From: Christiangramia lutea
GTDB taxonomy: Bacteria > Bacteroidota > Bacteroidia > Flavobacteriales > Flavobacteriaceae
Reading direction: 5' to 3'
Assembly (NCBI RefSeq): GCF_022489035.1
Contig: NZ_JAKVTV010000006.1
Span: 62,001 to 126,000, forward strand
DNA: 64,000 nucleotides
The stretch's first letter is position 1. Every line of letters begins with the position of its first letter. Below the pieces are notes generated by a model. The model had not been told where the DNA came from and ran no database searches. It saw nothing but the letters and a program-made list of their open reading frames with translations. A program made the translations under genes and the position numbers. Positions 51,503-60,139 of this stretch are shown in pieces.

Positions 51503-53374
51503 TTACTGATTAATTATGAAAGGTTCTCCGCTTATTGGTTTCGCATATTCTTCTTCAAGGCTGTGACTTAAAATCCAGCTTTCCATATCTGTTCGGGTGA
51601 TCGTCCCTTTTAAATATTTTTCTATCATTAAACTCGCCATTCTTCCTGCATATCTACTTCCCCAGTAACCATTTTCAACAAAAACAGCAATGGCGATCTT
51701 AGGATTATCCACAGGCGCAAAAGCCACAAAAATTGAATGGTCTGTAAGCTGAACTCTTTTTCCATCGATCTTGGCAAAGTTTTCTGCGGTACCGGTTTTT
51801 CCAGCTATTTCCACTCCCGGTATCCTTAAAGTAGAGGCTGTACCACTTTTATAAACTTCATGCATTCCCTCAACTACTGGATCGAAATGCCTTGGATCTA
51901 TAGTAGTGTGATTTTTGGTGGTGTACTTTTCTTCTTTTATTGGTTTGCCATCTATTTCTTTAAGGATGTGAGGTGTGTAATACCAGCCTTTATTTCCAAT
52001 AGTTGCCGCCATATTTGCCAATTGGATTGGTGTCATTAGAACTTCTCCCTGACCAATAGCGTTGGAAATGGTTGCGGTAGCATACCAGTTATAAGTGGGA
52101 TAATCGTATATCCTGTTATAATATTCTGAATCTGGGATTTTTCCAGGGCGGCCCGTACTAAGATCAGAGCCCAGGTAATCCCCGAGACCAAAGCTTTTCA
52201 GGTGAGAATTCCATACATCCATCCCTTCCTGTGAAGTTGGATATTTTTCGATCACCCTTCTGTAAACATTGGCAAAATAGGCATTACAGGATTGGGCAAT
52301 TCCCGGGATCATATCTAACGGACTTTTATGTGCATGGCAACCTAGTTTTCTCCCACGGCTACCATAAGCATATCCGTGGTTACAAGAGAATTTATCGTTA
52401 GTATCAACTACACCTTCCTGGAGCCCTATAAGTGCATTTAATGTTTTAAAGGGAGATCCAGGTGGATATTCCGCCAGTAAACCCCTATCGTATAGTGGCC
52501 TGGCGATGGTGTCGTAGTACAATTCGGTGAAATTCGGGGAACGTTTTCTTCCAACCAGTTTCGCAGGATCGTATGTAGGAGCCGTGATCAAGGTGAGGAT
52601 TTCCCCGCTTTCCGGCTCTATGGCAACGATTCCGCCCCTTTTGTTTTTCATTAATTTCGTTCCGTAGGCCTGAAGTTCAGCATCTACAGTAAGCGAAATA
52701 TCCTTCCCTTTTTCAGGAAGAGTATCGTAAATTCCATTTTTATACGGGCCAATATCACGGTTAAAGCGATCCTTCTGTATATGTTTCACGCCTTTAACGC
52801 CCCGTAATAATTCCTCGTAATAACTTTCAACCCCGGCGCGACCAATAAGGTCACCAGAGATATAATATGGATTCTCATTTATTATTTTCTGGTTCACTTC
52901 AGCGATATATCCAAGAACATTTGCGCTGTGGTCTACCTGGTAATCTCTAAGTGACCTTTTCTGAATGTAGAAACCCTCATATTTCCTCATTTTTTCCTGT
53001 AATATTGCATATTCACTTTTGGTGAGCTGTGGTATTACCACTGAGGGTAGCATAGGAGAATAAATCCGAGCTTTATCAAGCTTCTTTTCCAGATCTTCCC
53101 TGGAAAGATTTAGAATGCCACAGAATTCGGTAGTATCGAAAGGTTTCAGGTTGCGCGGAATCACCATTACATCATAAGATGGCTGATTCGAAACCATTAA
53201 TTTACCATCCCTGTCGTAAATGTATCCACGCTGAGGGTAGTCATAAACAACCTTAATAGCATTGTCCTGTGATCTTATAGCCAAAGAAGTGTCTACGATT
53301 TGAAGATAGAACAGTCTTCCAATAAAGATGAGCCCGGTAGTTAAAATTGTTATGTATAGTAAAATCTTTCTCAT
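51503..53374 (-). CDS. mrdA: Penicillin-binding protein 2 (elongation transpeptidase)
   Basis: A 623-residue class B penicillin-binding protein that cross-links peptidoglycan in the side wall. It has an N-terminal membrane anchor (about 4-22), a dimerisation/pedestal domain (to about 215) and a transpeptidase domain. Active-site motifs are Ser307-x-x-Lys310 (GSPFK), Ser362-Cys-Asn364 and Lys526-Thr-Gly (AGKTGTAEN). It overlaps mreD by four bases and abuts rodA, which confirms its elongasome role. Confidence 0.95.
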   Translation of the reverse strand: MRKILLYITILTTGLIFIGRLFYLQIVDTSLAIRSQDNAIKVVYDYPQRGYIYDRDGKLMVSNQPSYDVMVIPRNLKPFDTTEFCGILNLSREDLEKKLDKARIYSPMLPSVVIPQLTKSEYAILQEKMRKYEGFYIQKRSLRDYQVDHSANVLGYIAEVNQKIINENPYYISGDLIGRAGVESYYEELLRGVKGVKHIQKDRFNRDIGPYKNGIYDTLPEKGKDISLTVDAELQAYGTKLMKNKRGGIVAIEPESGEILTLITAPTYDPAKLVGRKRSPNFTELYYDTIARPLYDRGLLAEYPPGSPFKTLNALIGLQEGVVDTNDKFSCNHGYAYGSRGRKLGCHAHKSPLDMIPGIAQSCNAYFANVYRRVIEKYPTSQEGMDVWNSHLKSFGLGDYLGSDLSTGRPGKIPDSEYYNRIYDYPTYNWYATATISNAIGQGEVLMTPIQLANMAATIGNKGWYYTPHILKEIDGKPIKEEKYTTKNHTTIDPRHFDPVVEGMHEVYKSGTASTLRIPGVEIAGKTGTAENFAKIDGKRVQLTDHSIFVAFAPVDNPKIAIAVFVENGYWGSRYAGRMASLMIEKYLKGTITRTDMESWILSHSLEEEYAKPISGEPFIINQ

Positions 53375-53877
53375 CGATACTTTTTACTAAATAATGTAAG
53401 GCTTAGAAGTATTAGGATTGTTGTGAATATAGTGGAAAAAATCGTCTTTTTCAGTACTAGGAGTATATGATTTATGCTGAACATTTCCAAGGAAAATAAA
53501 ACAAAATGATGTATTAGAACCATTAGGAAAACATAGCTCAATTTAGCTCCGAAGGGTGTTGCTGAAAGACGGATATTTTGGTGGTCATAACTAATTCCGA
53601 AGGAAAATCTTAGCAGGTTTGGTCTAACAAAAGCTGCAACAAGGCAGGCAGCTGCGTTAATTCCGCCGCTATCTTCAAAAACATCGATGCTTACTCCTAA
53701 GAGGAACGAAATAAAAAGAAATAGGCTCTGATTTCCAGTGAATGGATACAGAAGTAAAAATAGCACATACAGGTAAGGGTTGATATATCCCGCAAAATTG
53801 ATGTTATTTAGTATTAATACCTGTAAAAATACAAGAATAACGAAGCGGCCGATATTTGAAAAAAGCTTACTGTTCAT
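53371..53877 (-). CDS. mreD: Rod-shape-determining protein MreD
   Basis: A 168-residue integral membrane protein with about five helices. It connects MreC and MreB in the elongation complex. Sequence similarity in this family is weak, but size, topology and position between mreC and mrdA, with overlaps on both sides (11 bases with mreC, 4 with mrdA), make the assignment firm. The stretch DVFEDSGGINAAACLVAAF (about 65-83) is the best-conserved part in Bacteroidota. Confidence 0.88.
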   Translation of the reverse strand: MNSKLFSNIGRFVILVFLQVLILNNINFAGYINPYLYVLFLLLYPFTGNQSLFLFISFLLGVSIDVFEDSGGINAAACLVAAFVRPNLLRFSFGISYDHQNIRLSATPFGAKLSYVFLMVLIHHFVLFSLEMFSINHILLVLKKTIFSTIFTTILILLSLTLFSKKYR

Positions 53878-54691
53878 TCGTTTCCTGTAAATTTTCGATT
53901 TCCTCCTTGTTCACGTTTTCGATCACGTATACATAGCCAATATTGGTCATGTCATTGAACAACTTGATATTGATCGTATAGTAACTCTGGGTCTGGTCTA
54001 AGGTAAAATCCTGAATGCTTCCTACAGGCAAACCTTTTGGGAAGATTAGTGAACGTCCACCGGTTATGATGGTATCTCCTTTTTGAAGAGGAGCCTGTCT
54101 GGGTACATCGATTAGCTGGACTATATTCGGGTCTTTACCGTCCCATACTAAACTTCCAAAATGATTTGTGTTATTAAGCTGTGCATTTATTCTTGACCGG
54201 CTATTAAGAATAGAGATCACTCTGGAGTAATTTTCATTAACTCGGTCTACAATTCCCACAATGCCCTGACTGGTGATCACACCGTATTCCTGCTGTATTC
54301 CAGATCGCTCTCCACGGTTAAGAGTCAGGTAATTATCCACCTTAGAAAAATTATTGTTTATTACCCTTGCCGTGCGGAAGAGGTAATCTCCTTCAAAAGA
54401 GGTGCTGTCCAGTTGTTGGTCTACGGGAAGACTGTCCCGAATGCTTGAAATAATGTTTCTGAGCTGTTTGTTCTCTTCAAGAAGCCTTTCGTTATATTCA
54501 TCAAGGCTTAAATAAGAATTCACATCGTTGGACCAGGAATATACGCCTCCAGTCACAAAATTTGCTGAACTTAAGAATCTGCTCTTATGAAAAGCGTGGT
54601 TTTGAACAGTAAGAAACACAGATACAACGAACAGGATTAAGAATAAAATCGAATTCTTATTCCGTATGAGAAAGTTGAAAATCTGCTGCAT
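53867..54691 (-). CDS. mreC: Rod-shape-determining protein MreC
   Basis: A 274-residue single-pass protein with an N-terminal membrane helix (about 11-28), a coiled coil (about 60-90, SLDEYNERLLEENKQLRNII) and a periplasmic beta domain that binds PBP2. ARVINNNFSKVDNYLTLNRG and GIVGIVDRVNENYSRVISIL are conserved strands. GDTIITGGRSLIFPKGLPVG (about 205-224) is the family hallmark. It ends inside the start of mreD. Confidence 0.92.
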   Translation of the reverse strand: MQQIFNFLIRNKNSILFLILFVVSVFLTVQNHAFHKSRFLSSANFVTGGVYSWSNDVNSYLSLDEYNERLLEENKQLRNIISSIRDSLPVDQQLDSTSFEGDYLFRTARVINNNFSKVDNYLTLNRGERSGIQQEYGVITSQGIVGIVDRVNENYSRVISILNSRSRINAQLNNTNHFGSLVWDGKDPNIVQLIDVPRQAPLQKGDTIITGGRSLIFPKGLPVGSIQDFTLDQTQSYYTINIKLFNDMTNIGYVYVIENVNKEEIENLQETNEQ

Positions 54692-54705
54692 AAATTAATC
54701 TTCTC

Positions 54706-55734
54706 CTACTTGATCAAAATCCCTTTATATCTGTTCAGTGTTTTTAAGGTAATTCCTGTTCCTCGAACTACTGCTCTTAACGGGTCTTCAGCTATATAAA
54801 CCGGGAGATCTGTTTTTTGAGAAAGTCTTTTGTCCAACCCTCTTAGCATAGAACCACCACCTGCTAGATAAATACCGGTATTGTAGATATCTGCTGCTAG
54901 TTCTGGAGGAGTTTGAGAAAGCGTTTCCATTACGGCGTCCTCGATCCTTAAAATAGATTTGTCCAGGGCCTTGGCGATCTCACGATAAGAGATATTCACC
55001 TGTTTAGGTTTCCCAGTTAAAAGGTCTCTACCCTGAACGCTCATCTCGTCTGGTGGAACTTCAAGATCTTCAGTAGCCGCACCAATCTGGATTTTTATCT
55101 TTTCAGCGGTGCGTTCTCCAACATAAAGGTTATGCTGAGTACGCATATAATAAACGATGTCATTGGTAAAGACATCCCCTGCGATCTTCACAGATTTGTC
55201 ACAAACAATACCACCAAGGGCAATTACTGCGATCTCTGTAGTACCGCCACCTATATCCACGATCATATTTCCTTTCGGCTGCATGATATCAACCCCAATA
55301 CCAATCGCCGCGGCCATAGGTTCGTGTATAAGGTAAACCTCTTTACCGTTTACTCTTTCCGCACTTTCCTTAACAGCACGCATCTCCACCTCGGTAATAC
55401 CCGAAGGTATACAAATAACCATTCTCAGCGTTGGGGTGAAAAGTTTCTTCTTTAATGCCGGGATTTCCTTGATGAACATGGTGAGCATCTTCTCACTGGC
55501 ATCAAAATCTGCAATTACACCATCTTTTAAGGGACGAATGGTTTTGATATTCTCATGAGTCTTACCCTGCATCATCGCAGCTTCCTTACCAACGGCGGTT
55601 ATTTTACCTGAAGTACGGTCTCGGGCTACTATGGAGGGGCTGTCTACAACAACTTTATCATTATGAATAATAAGGGTATTCGCGGTACCTAAGTCTATTG
55701 CAATTTCTTCAATGAGAAAATCAAAAAATCCCAT
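54706..55734 (-). CDS. mreB: Rod-shape-determining protein MreB
   Basis: A 342-residue bacterial actin that forms membrane-bound filaments and steers side-wall synthesis. The phosphate-1 motif is AIDLGTANTLI (about 12-22), and the second is DIGGGTTEIAVI (about 162-173). GGSMLRGLDKRL (about 292-303) is the adenosine motif. Length is typical. A near-consensus promoter box (TACATTTA on the minus strand, 55771-55778) overlaps the end of purH, so the operon may be transcribed from here as well as from purH. mreC follows after 14 bases. Confidence 0.97.
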   Translation of the reverse strand: MGFFDFLIEEIAIDLGTANTLIIHNDKVVVDSPSIVARDRTSGKITAVGKEAAMMQGKTHENIKTIRPLKDGVIADFDASEKMLTMFIKEIPALKKKLFTPTLRMVICIPSGITEVEMRAVKESAERVNGKEVYLIHEPMAAAIGIGVDIMQPKGNMIVDIGGGTTEIAVIALGGIVCDKSVKIAGDVFTNDIVYYMRTQHNLYVGERTAEKIKIQIGAATEDLEVPPDEMSVQGRDLLTGKPKQVNISYREIAKALDKSILRIEDAVMETLSQTPPELAADIYNTGIYLAGGGSMLRGLDKRLSQKTDLPVYIAEDPLRAVVRGTGITLKTLNRYKGILIK

Positions 55735-55775
55735 ATTGTATTTTTGGTATTGAGGTTCGGGTAAATGTACTAAAA

Positions 55776-57308
55776 TTAATGTTTAAAATGGCGCGTTCCT
55801 GTCATCACCATAGCGATATTATTCTCGTTGCAATAATCGATACTCAGCTGGTCTTTAATAGATCCCCCTGGCTGAATTACCGCTTTGATTCCAACATTTC
55901 CGGCAATTTCCACACAATCAGGGAAAGGGAAAAAAGCATCGCTTGCCATCACGGCTCCATCAAGGTTAAAATCAAAAGACCTCGCCTTTTCTATACTCTG
56001 GGTAAGAGCGTCTACTCGTGAGGTTTGACCTGTCCCGCTGGCACAAAGTTGCTTGTTTTTGGCTAAGACGATAGTATTCGATTTGGTGTGTTTGCAAATC
56101 TTCGATGCAAATATCATGTCAGATAACTCCTCATCAGAAGGTTTATTATCTGTAGCTTGTTTTAAATCTTCCAGGCTGTCGGTTTTAAGATCTTTGTCCT
56201 GAACCAAAACTCCATTAAGACAGGTTCTTACCTGGGTTTTCGGAAGTTTTACATCTTTAAGAACAAGAATTATTCTGTTCTTTTTGCCTTTTAAGATTTC
56301 CAGTGCTTCTTCTGAATATGATGGAGCGATCACCACTTCACAGAAAAGTTTGTGGATTTCTTCAGCAGTTTCGGTATCTATTTCCACATTGCTTATCAAA
56401 ATTCCTCCGAAAGCTGAAACCGGATCTCCGGCCAGAGCATCTACATATGCCTGATGGATACTGTCTCTCTGGGCAAGTCCGCAAGCATTATTATGTTTTA
56501 ATATAGCGAAAGTGGGAGCCTCACCTTTAAACTCATTCATCAGGTTCACTGCGGCATCAACATCTAAAAGATTGTTGTAGGATAACTCTTTACCGTGAAG
56601 CTTATCGAATAATTCCTCAAATTCTCCGTAAAAGGTTCCTTTCTGATGTGGATTTTCACCATATCTCAATTCTTTTCCTTTTAATTCGCTTTGTTTGAAA
56701 GAGCTTACCTCGTTATCCTGATTGAAATAGTTGAAGATAGCCGAGTCGTAGTGCGAAGAAATATTAAATGCTTTGGTTGCGAATCTTTTTCTGTCTGTAA
56801 TACTGGTTTTACCGTTCTTTTCATTTAAAAGATCGAGGAATTCCTGATAATCGTCTACAGAAGAAACGCAGGTTACATCCTTGAAATTTTTGGCAGCGGC
56901 TCTAATCAGGGAAATACCACCTATATCGATCTTTTCAATGATATCCTGTTCAGAAGCACCTGAAGCCACCGTTTTTTCGAACGGGTAAAGATCTACGATC
57001 ACAATGTCTAATTGAGGAATTTCGTATTGTTCCAGTTCCTTAGCATCACCTTCATTTTCCTGTCGGTTAAGGATACCTCCAAAAACTTTTGGATGAAGGG
57101 TCTTTACTCTTCCGCCTAAAATAGAAGGATAAGAAGTAACGTCTTCTACAGGAATAACATTAATACCAAGTTCCTTGATAAATTTCTCGGTACCTCCTGT
57201 AGAATAGATGGTTATATCCAATTCGTCAAGTTTCTTTACGATAGGCTCTAATCCATCTTTGCTGAAAACTGAAATTAAAGCAGATTTTGCTTGTTTTAAT
57301 TCGCTCAT
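55776..57308 (-). CDS. purH: Bifunctional AICAR formyltransferase/IMP cyclohydrolase
   Basis: A 510-residue PurH catalysing the last two steps of IMP synthesis. The N-terminal cyclohydrolase (MGS-like) domain (about 1-150) contains ISVFSKDGLEPIVKKLDEL and STGGTEKFI. The C-terminal formyltransferase contains LRYGENPHQKG and KHNNACG. The start is 57308 (MSELKQ); the frame extends 20 codons further, but that extension runs through the -7 box at 57331-57338. It lies upstream of mreB on the same strand. Confidence 0.96.
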   Translation of the reverse strand: MSELKQAKSALISVFSKDGLEPIVKKLDELDITIYSTGGTEKFIKELGINVIPVEDVTSYPSILGGRVKTLHPKVFGGILNRQENEGDAKELEQYEIPQLDIVIVDLYPFEKTVASGASEQDIIEKIDIGGISLIRAAAKNFKDVTCVSSVDDYQEFLDLLNEKNGKTSITDRKRFATKAFNISSHYDSAIFNYFNQDNEVSSFKQSELKGKELRYGENPHQKGTFYGEFEELFDKLHGKELSYNNLLDVDAAVNLMNEFKGEAPTFAILKHNNACGLAQRDSIHQAYVDALAGDPVSAFGGILISNVEIDTETAEEIHKLFCEVVIAPSYSEEALEILKGKKNRIILVLKDVKLPKTQVRTCLNGVLVQDKDLKTDSLEDLKQATDNKPSDEELSDMIFASKICKHTKSNTIVLAKNKQLCASGTGQTSRVDALTQSIEKARSFDFNLDGAVMASDAFFPFPDCVEIAGNVGIKAVIQPGGSIKDQLSIDYCNENNIAMVMTGTRHFKH

Positions 57309-57330
57309 TGTGTTGTGTTTGTTAAAGGTG

Positions 57331-57338
57331 CAAAAGTA
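57331..57338 (-). promoter_or_regulatory. -7 promoter box of purH
   Basis: Reads TACTTTTG followed by CACC on the minus strand, a perfect TAnnTTTG box 22 bases before the purH ATG. No -33 element is placed with confidence. Confidence 0.45.
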
Positions 57339-57453
57339 ACCATTTAAGCTAAAATTCTGAAAGTGCAAAGGCCGAATTATGAATAAATTTTGTAACGAAA
57401 TTTTATAACTAACGTCCTATCTTTAAATCAACCTAAAACCGCTGATTTTTACC

Positions 57454-58710
57454 ATGCTAATTTATTTACGCGTACTTAAAGAGAGCTTCAATTTTGCGAT
57501 TAGCGCTCTTAAAAATAACCGGCTACGTACTTTTCTCTCTTTACTGGGCGTAACAATTGGTATATTTTCCATTATTGCGGTTCTTGCTGCGGTAGATTCT
57601 CTGAAGAAAGATATTACAGGAAGTTTAAGCGCTCTTGATAACAGTACTGTAATCGTAATGAGGTTTAATTTTGGGCCTTCCGAAATTCCACGATGGAAAA
57701 GGGAACAGTTTCCCGATGTCACCTACGAAGAATATCAGTATCTCAAAAAAAGTCTTCCAGACCTTGAGGCAATAAGTTTTGCTCTGGGTGTACCTGGAGG
57801 AGCTGCCATAAAATATCAGGATGTAACAAGTGCAGGTGTAGATGTTGGGGCGGTCACACATGAATATTATGATATTGAAGCTTTCGAACTGGAAGAAGGT
57901 AGATTTTTTAACGAACCGGAAGCTGTTAGTGGCTCCGGAGTTGTGGTGCTCGGTCATGAAGTAGCTCAAAATCTTTTTGGAAGTGCTAATGGTGTAGGAA
58001 AGGAGATCAGGATCTTTGGGCGAAAGGCTACCGTTATAGGTGTACTTAAAAAACAAGGACAGTCACTTTTTACAGGTTCTAGGGATGGACAGGCTTTCGT
58101 GCCGGCCAATTTTGCCAGAAGGGTTTACGGAACCACTAAAGGAACCGTTTTCCCACAGATTGTTTTGAAGCCTGTAGATGGTGTAGATAATGATGAATTT
58201 GTGGCAATCCTGGAGCAACAGCTCAGAAATATGCGCGGTATCAAACCCGGTGAGATAAATAATTTTTTTGTGAATCAGTTACAGGGATTTGCCGATTTTA
58301 TAGATAATATTACTGGTCAGCTGAATGTAATCGGGCTTGTAATTAGTGGATTTTCCCTTTTAGTTGGAGGTTTCGGGATCGCCAATATTATGTTTGTTAG
58401 TGTAAAGGAGCGAACCAACCTTATTGGGATACAAAAATCCCTGGGGGCTAAGAACAGGTTCATTCTTTCTCAATTTCTCTTTGAAGCTATCATCCTTTCT
58501 GTAATTGGAGGTTTGGTTGGATTATTCATTGTCTGGCTGGTTTCCATAGTAGCTTCGCAGTTCACCGGAGATTTTGAATTTGTACTTTCACCATTCAATA
58601 TGTTAATAGGAACAGCCGTTTCTGCCGTAATTGGATTAATTTCAGGAATTATCCCGGCTATCTCTGCCTCAAAACTGGATCCTGTAGAGGCGATTAGGAC
58701 CGGTATGTAA
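57454..58710 (+). CDS. MacB/FtsX-type ABC transporter permease
   Basis: A 418-residue permease of the MacB family. The first helix (about 26-48, SLLGVTIGIFSIIAVLAAVD) is followed by a large periplasmic MacB_PCD domain (about 50-255). Three helices follow at about 290-312, 340-366 and 380-405, in the FtsX domain ending in the conserved PAISASKLDPVEAIR. Such proteins usually work with an ATPase to move lipoproteins, peptides or drugs, or to act as mechanotransmitters. No ATPase gene is adjacent, so the partner must be elsewhere. It reads alone, divergent from purH. Confidence 0.9.
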   Translation: MLIYLRVLKESFNFAISALKNNRLRTFLSLLGVTIGIFSIIAVLAAVDSLKKDITGSLSALDNSTVIVMRFNFGPSEIPRWKREQFPDVTYEEYQYLKKSLPDLEAISFALGVPGGAAIKYQDVTSAGVDVGAVTHEYYDIEAFELEEGRFFNEPEAVSGSGVVVLGHEVAQNLFGSANGVGKEIRIFGRKATVIGVLKKQGQSLFTGSRDGQAFVPANFARRVYGTTKGTVFPQIVLKPVDGVDNDEFVAILEQQLRNMRGIKPGEINNFFVNQLQGFADFIDNITGQLNVIGLVISGFSLLVGGFGIANIMFVSVKERTNLIGIQKSLGAKNRFILSQFLFEAIILSVIGGLVGLFIVWLVSIVASQFTGDFEFVLSPFNMLIGTAVSAVIGLISGIIPAISASKLDPVEAIRTGM

Positions 58711-58790
58711 ATAGATGTTAACTAATTACCAGTTGTTTACCCTTATTTTAGCTTAAATTATTCTAAAAATATTTAAAGTTCGTTAAAGTG
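58711..58790. other. Spacer before tiny-gene unit
   Basis: AT-rich, without frame or hairpin. It is the first part of a 335-base gap whose remainder holds a promoter, a 31-aa ORF and a terminator, listed below. Confidence 0.4.
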
Positions 58791-58822
58791 TTGAGACACA
58801 GCGAAGGGCTTGTGTAGTTTTG
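58791..58822 (+). promoter_or_regulatory. Promoter of 31-aa ORF unit
   Basis: TTG (58791-58793), a 21-base spacer and TAGTTTTG (58815-58822) match the flavobacterial consensus. It lies 17 bases upstream of the small ORF. Confidence 0.5.
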
Positions 58823-58839
58823 ATGAAAAGCTATGAAAA

Positions 58840-58935
58840 ATGGGAAATGAAATTGAAAAAAAATATTTGAATTCTATTCTGCAATTGATCGGATTTTTTG
58901 TTCTGCTATTTTTTACAATTGTCTTTCAATTTTAG
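58840..58935 (+). CDS. 31-aa membrane peptide in its own transcription unit
   Basis: ATG at 58840 to TAG at 58935. The peptide has a charged N-terminus (GNEIEKKYLN) and one hydrophobic helix to the C-terminus (LIGFFVLLFFTIVFQ). It sits between a consensus promoter (58791-58822) and a perfect-palindrome terminator (58991-59020), with no other gene, so the unit looks expressed. Whether the functional product is the peptide or a small RNA of about 190 bases cannot be told from sequence. I know no homologue. Confidence 0.45.
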   Translation: MGNEIEKKYLNSILQLIGFFVLLFFTIVFQF

Positions 58936-58987
58936 ATAGAATTCATATTGAAGAAGAAAAATCACTAAAACTAACTATTACCAAAAC

Positions 58988-59022
58988 GATAAAAGCCTTA
59001 GGAATTCCTAAGGCTTTTGTTG
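58988..59022. terminator. Bidirectional terminator
   Basis: AAAAGCCTTAGGAA (58991-59004) and TTCCTAAGGCTTTT (59005-59018) form a perfect 28-base palindrome centred on GAATTC. It lies between the 31-aa ORF and the convergent GAF gene and can end both. Confidence 0.7.
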
Positions 59023-59045
59023 TTATTTCATGTATTTATTAGCTC

Positions 59046-59501
59046 CTATAGTATTTCAGCAACCTTTTCATTCACCCACTCAAGAAATAATTCGTCCTCA
59101 TGTGAAAATGGATCTTCAGTGTGACTATCTATATCTATCTGACCAATGTTTTCTCCATTTACAAAAAGTGGGATCACTATTTCAGCCTTCACATGAATGC
59201 TGCAAGCGATATAGTTATTCTGTGCCTTCACATCTGGAACTACAAAATTCTTATTGGAGACTGCTACCTGTCCGCAAATGCCTCGACCAAATGGAATGAT
59301 CTCATGATCTGTTGGTTCACCGGCAAAAGCTTTCAACTTAAGTTCTTCCTTGTTTCCATTCTTAAAATAAAAACCTACCCAGTCATAATATGGAATATTT
59401 TTTTCAAGTAATTCACATACTTCGGTAAGCCTTTTATCAACGCTTATCTTCTCATTTTGAAGGATCTCTTCTACTTGCGGTTTTAATTTCTGAAATGGCA
59501 T
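59046..59501 (-). CDS. GAF-domain protein, free-methionine-sulfoxide-reductase-like
   Basis: A 151-residue single GAF domain resembling free methionine-(R)-sulfoxide reductases (MsrC). Cys76 in GRGICGQVA and Cys100 in NYIACSIHVKAEIVIPL are 24 residues apart, the same as Cys94 and catalytic Cys118 of E. coli MsrC as I remember them. The third MsrC cysteine (84) is His66 here. Reduction of free Met-R-sulfoxide is therefore plausible but not certain. Start 59501 is chosen because the longer frame to 59531 would include the -7 box at 59519-59526. It is divergent from xrtF. Confidence 0.82.
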   Translation of the reverse strand: MPFQKLKPQVEEILQNEKISVDKRLTEVCELLEKNIPYYDWVGFYFKNGNKEELKLKAFAGEPTDHEIIPFGRGICGQVAVSNKNFVVPDVKAQNNYIACSIHVKAEIVIPLFVNGENIGQIDIDSHTEDPFSHEDELFLEWVNEKVAEIL

Positions 59502-59518
59502 ATTAACAATCTTTGGTG

Positions 59519-59526
59519 CAAAAGTA
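59519..59526 (-). promoter_or_regulatory. -7 promoter box of GAF gene
   Basis: Reads TACTTTTG followed by CACC on the minus strand, identical to the purH box, 17 bases before the ATG at 59501. It decides the start of the gene. Confidence 0.5.
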
Positions 59527-59562
59527 TTCAATTTCTCATGTAAACGGAGCCTTTCAATTCTA

Positions 59563-59570
59563 TAAATTTG
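59563..59570 (+). promoter_or_regulatory. -7 promoter box of xrtF
   Basis: TAAATTTG is a perfect TAnnTTTG box 14 bases before the chosen TTG start of xrtF. It lies 36 bases from the divergent GAF box. Confidence 0.4.
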
Positions 59571-59584
59571 TTAAAAACCCCCAA

Positions 59585-60139
59585 TTGAAATTGATCGACC
59601 TGGTTCGTAAATACCGACTTGTCCTTAAATTCATATTTATTTTCCTGGGTAGTTATTTCCTATTCTCAAGCCTCTATAACTGGTTTTTGCTGATCTATGA
59701 TACCGAGAACCCCATTCCTGATCCCTTAACTCAATTGGTTGCCCGTCAAAGCGGAAGTGTGATGCAGGGAATTGGTTACGAAGATGTGGAAGTAGTAATG
59801 CATTACACGGGACTATCTATGAAGCTCATGGTAGACGATTATTTTTTAGCCGGAATCGTGGAAGGTTGTAATTCTGCCAGCATCATCATCCTTTTCGTTT
59901 CGTTTATACTCGCATTCTTTGGGAAAACCACATCAACTTTATTTTATGTTTTCGCCGGTTCGGTCATTATTTATGCGATCAACATTCTGCGTATCGTGAT
60001 CCTGGCGGTAAGTATTTATGAATATCCCCAATATTCCGGTTTTATGCATTCGGTTTTTTTCCCTTTAGCGATCTATGGTACCGTCTTTATTCTCTGGTTA
60101 ATCTGGGTTAGAATCTATTCGAAATGGAGAAAAAAGTAA
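59585..60139 (+). CDS. xrtF: Exosortase family protein XrtF
   Basis: A 184-residue polytopic membrane protease/transpeptidase-like protein of the exosortase F group. The catalytic-type triad is Cys95 in VEGCNSASI, Arg136 in INILRIVIL and His155 in GFMHSVFF, within about five helices. The start is TTG 59585 (LKLIDLVRKY); TTG 59591 is also possible. The frame opens to 59513, but that part overlaps the promoter box, and XrtF proteins usually begin at this point. It overlaps its partner gene by 16 bases. Exosortases process C-terminally tagged surface proteins; no tagged substrate is visible in this window. Confidence 0.88.
   Translation: MKLIDLVRKYRLVLKFIFIFLGSYFLFSSLYNWFLLIYDTENPIPDPLTQLVARQSGSVMQGIGYEDVEVVMHYTGLSMKLMVDDYFLAGIVEGCNSASIIILFVSFILAFFGKTTSTLFYVFAGSVIIYAINILRIVILAVSIYEYPQYSGFMHSVFFPLAIYGTVFILWLIWVRIYSKWRKK

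Noticed and set aside
57309-57368. N-terminal extension of purH by 20 codons
   Set aside because: The extension includes the TAnnTTTG box at 57331-57338 and is not part of the PurH family; the ATG at 57308 fits.
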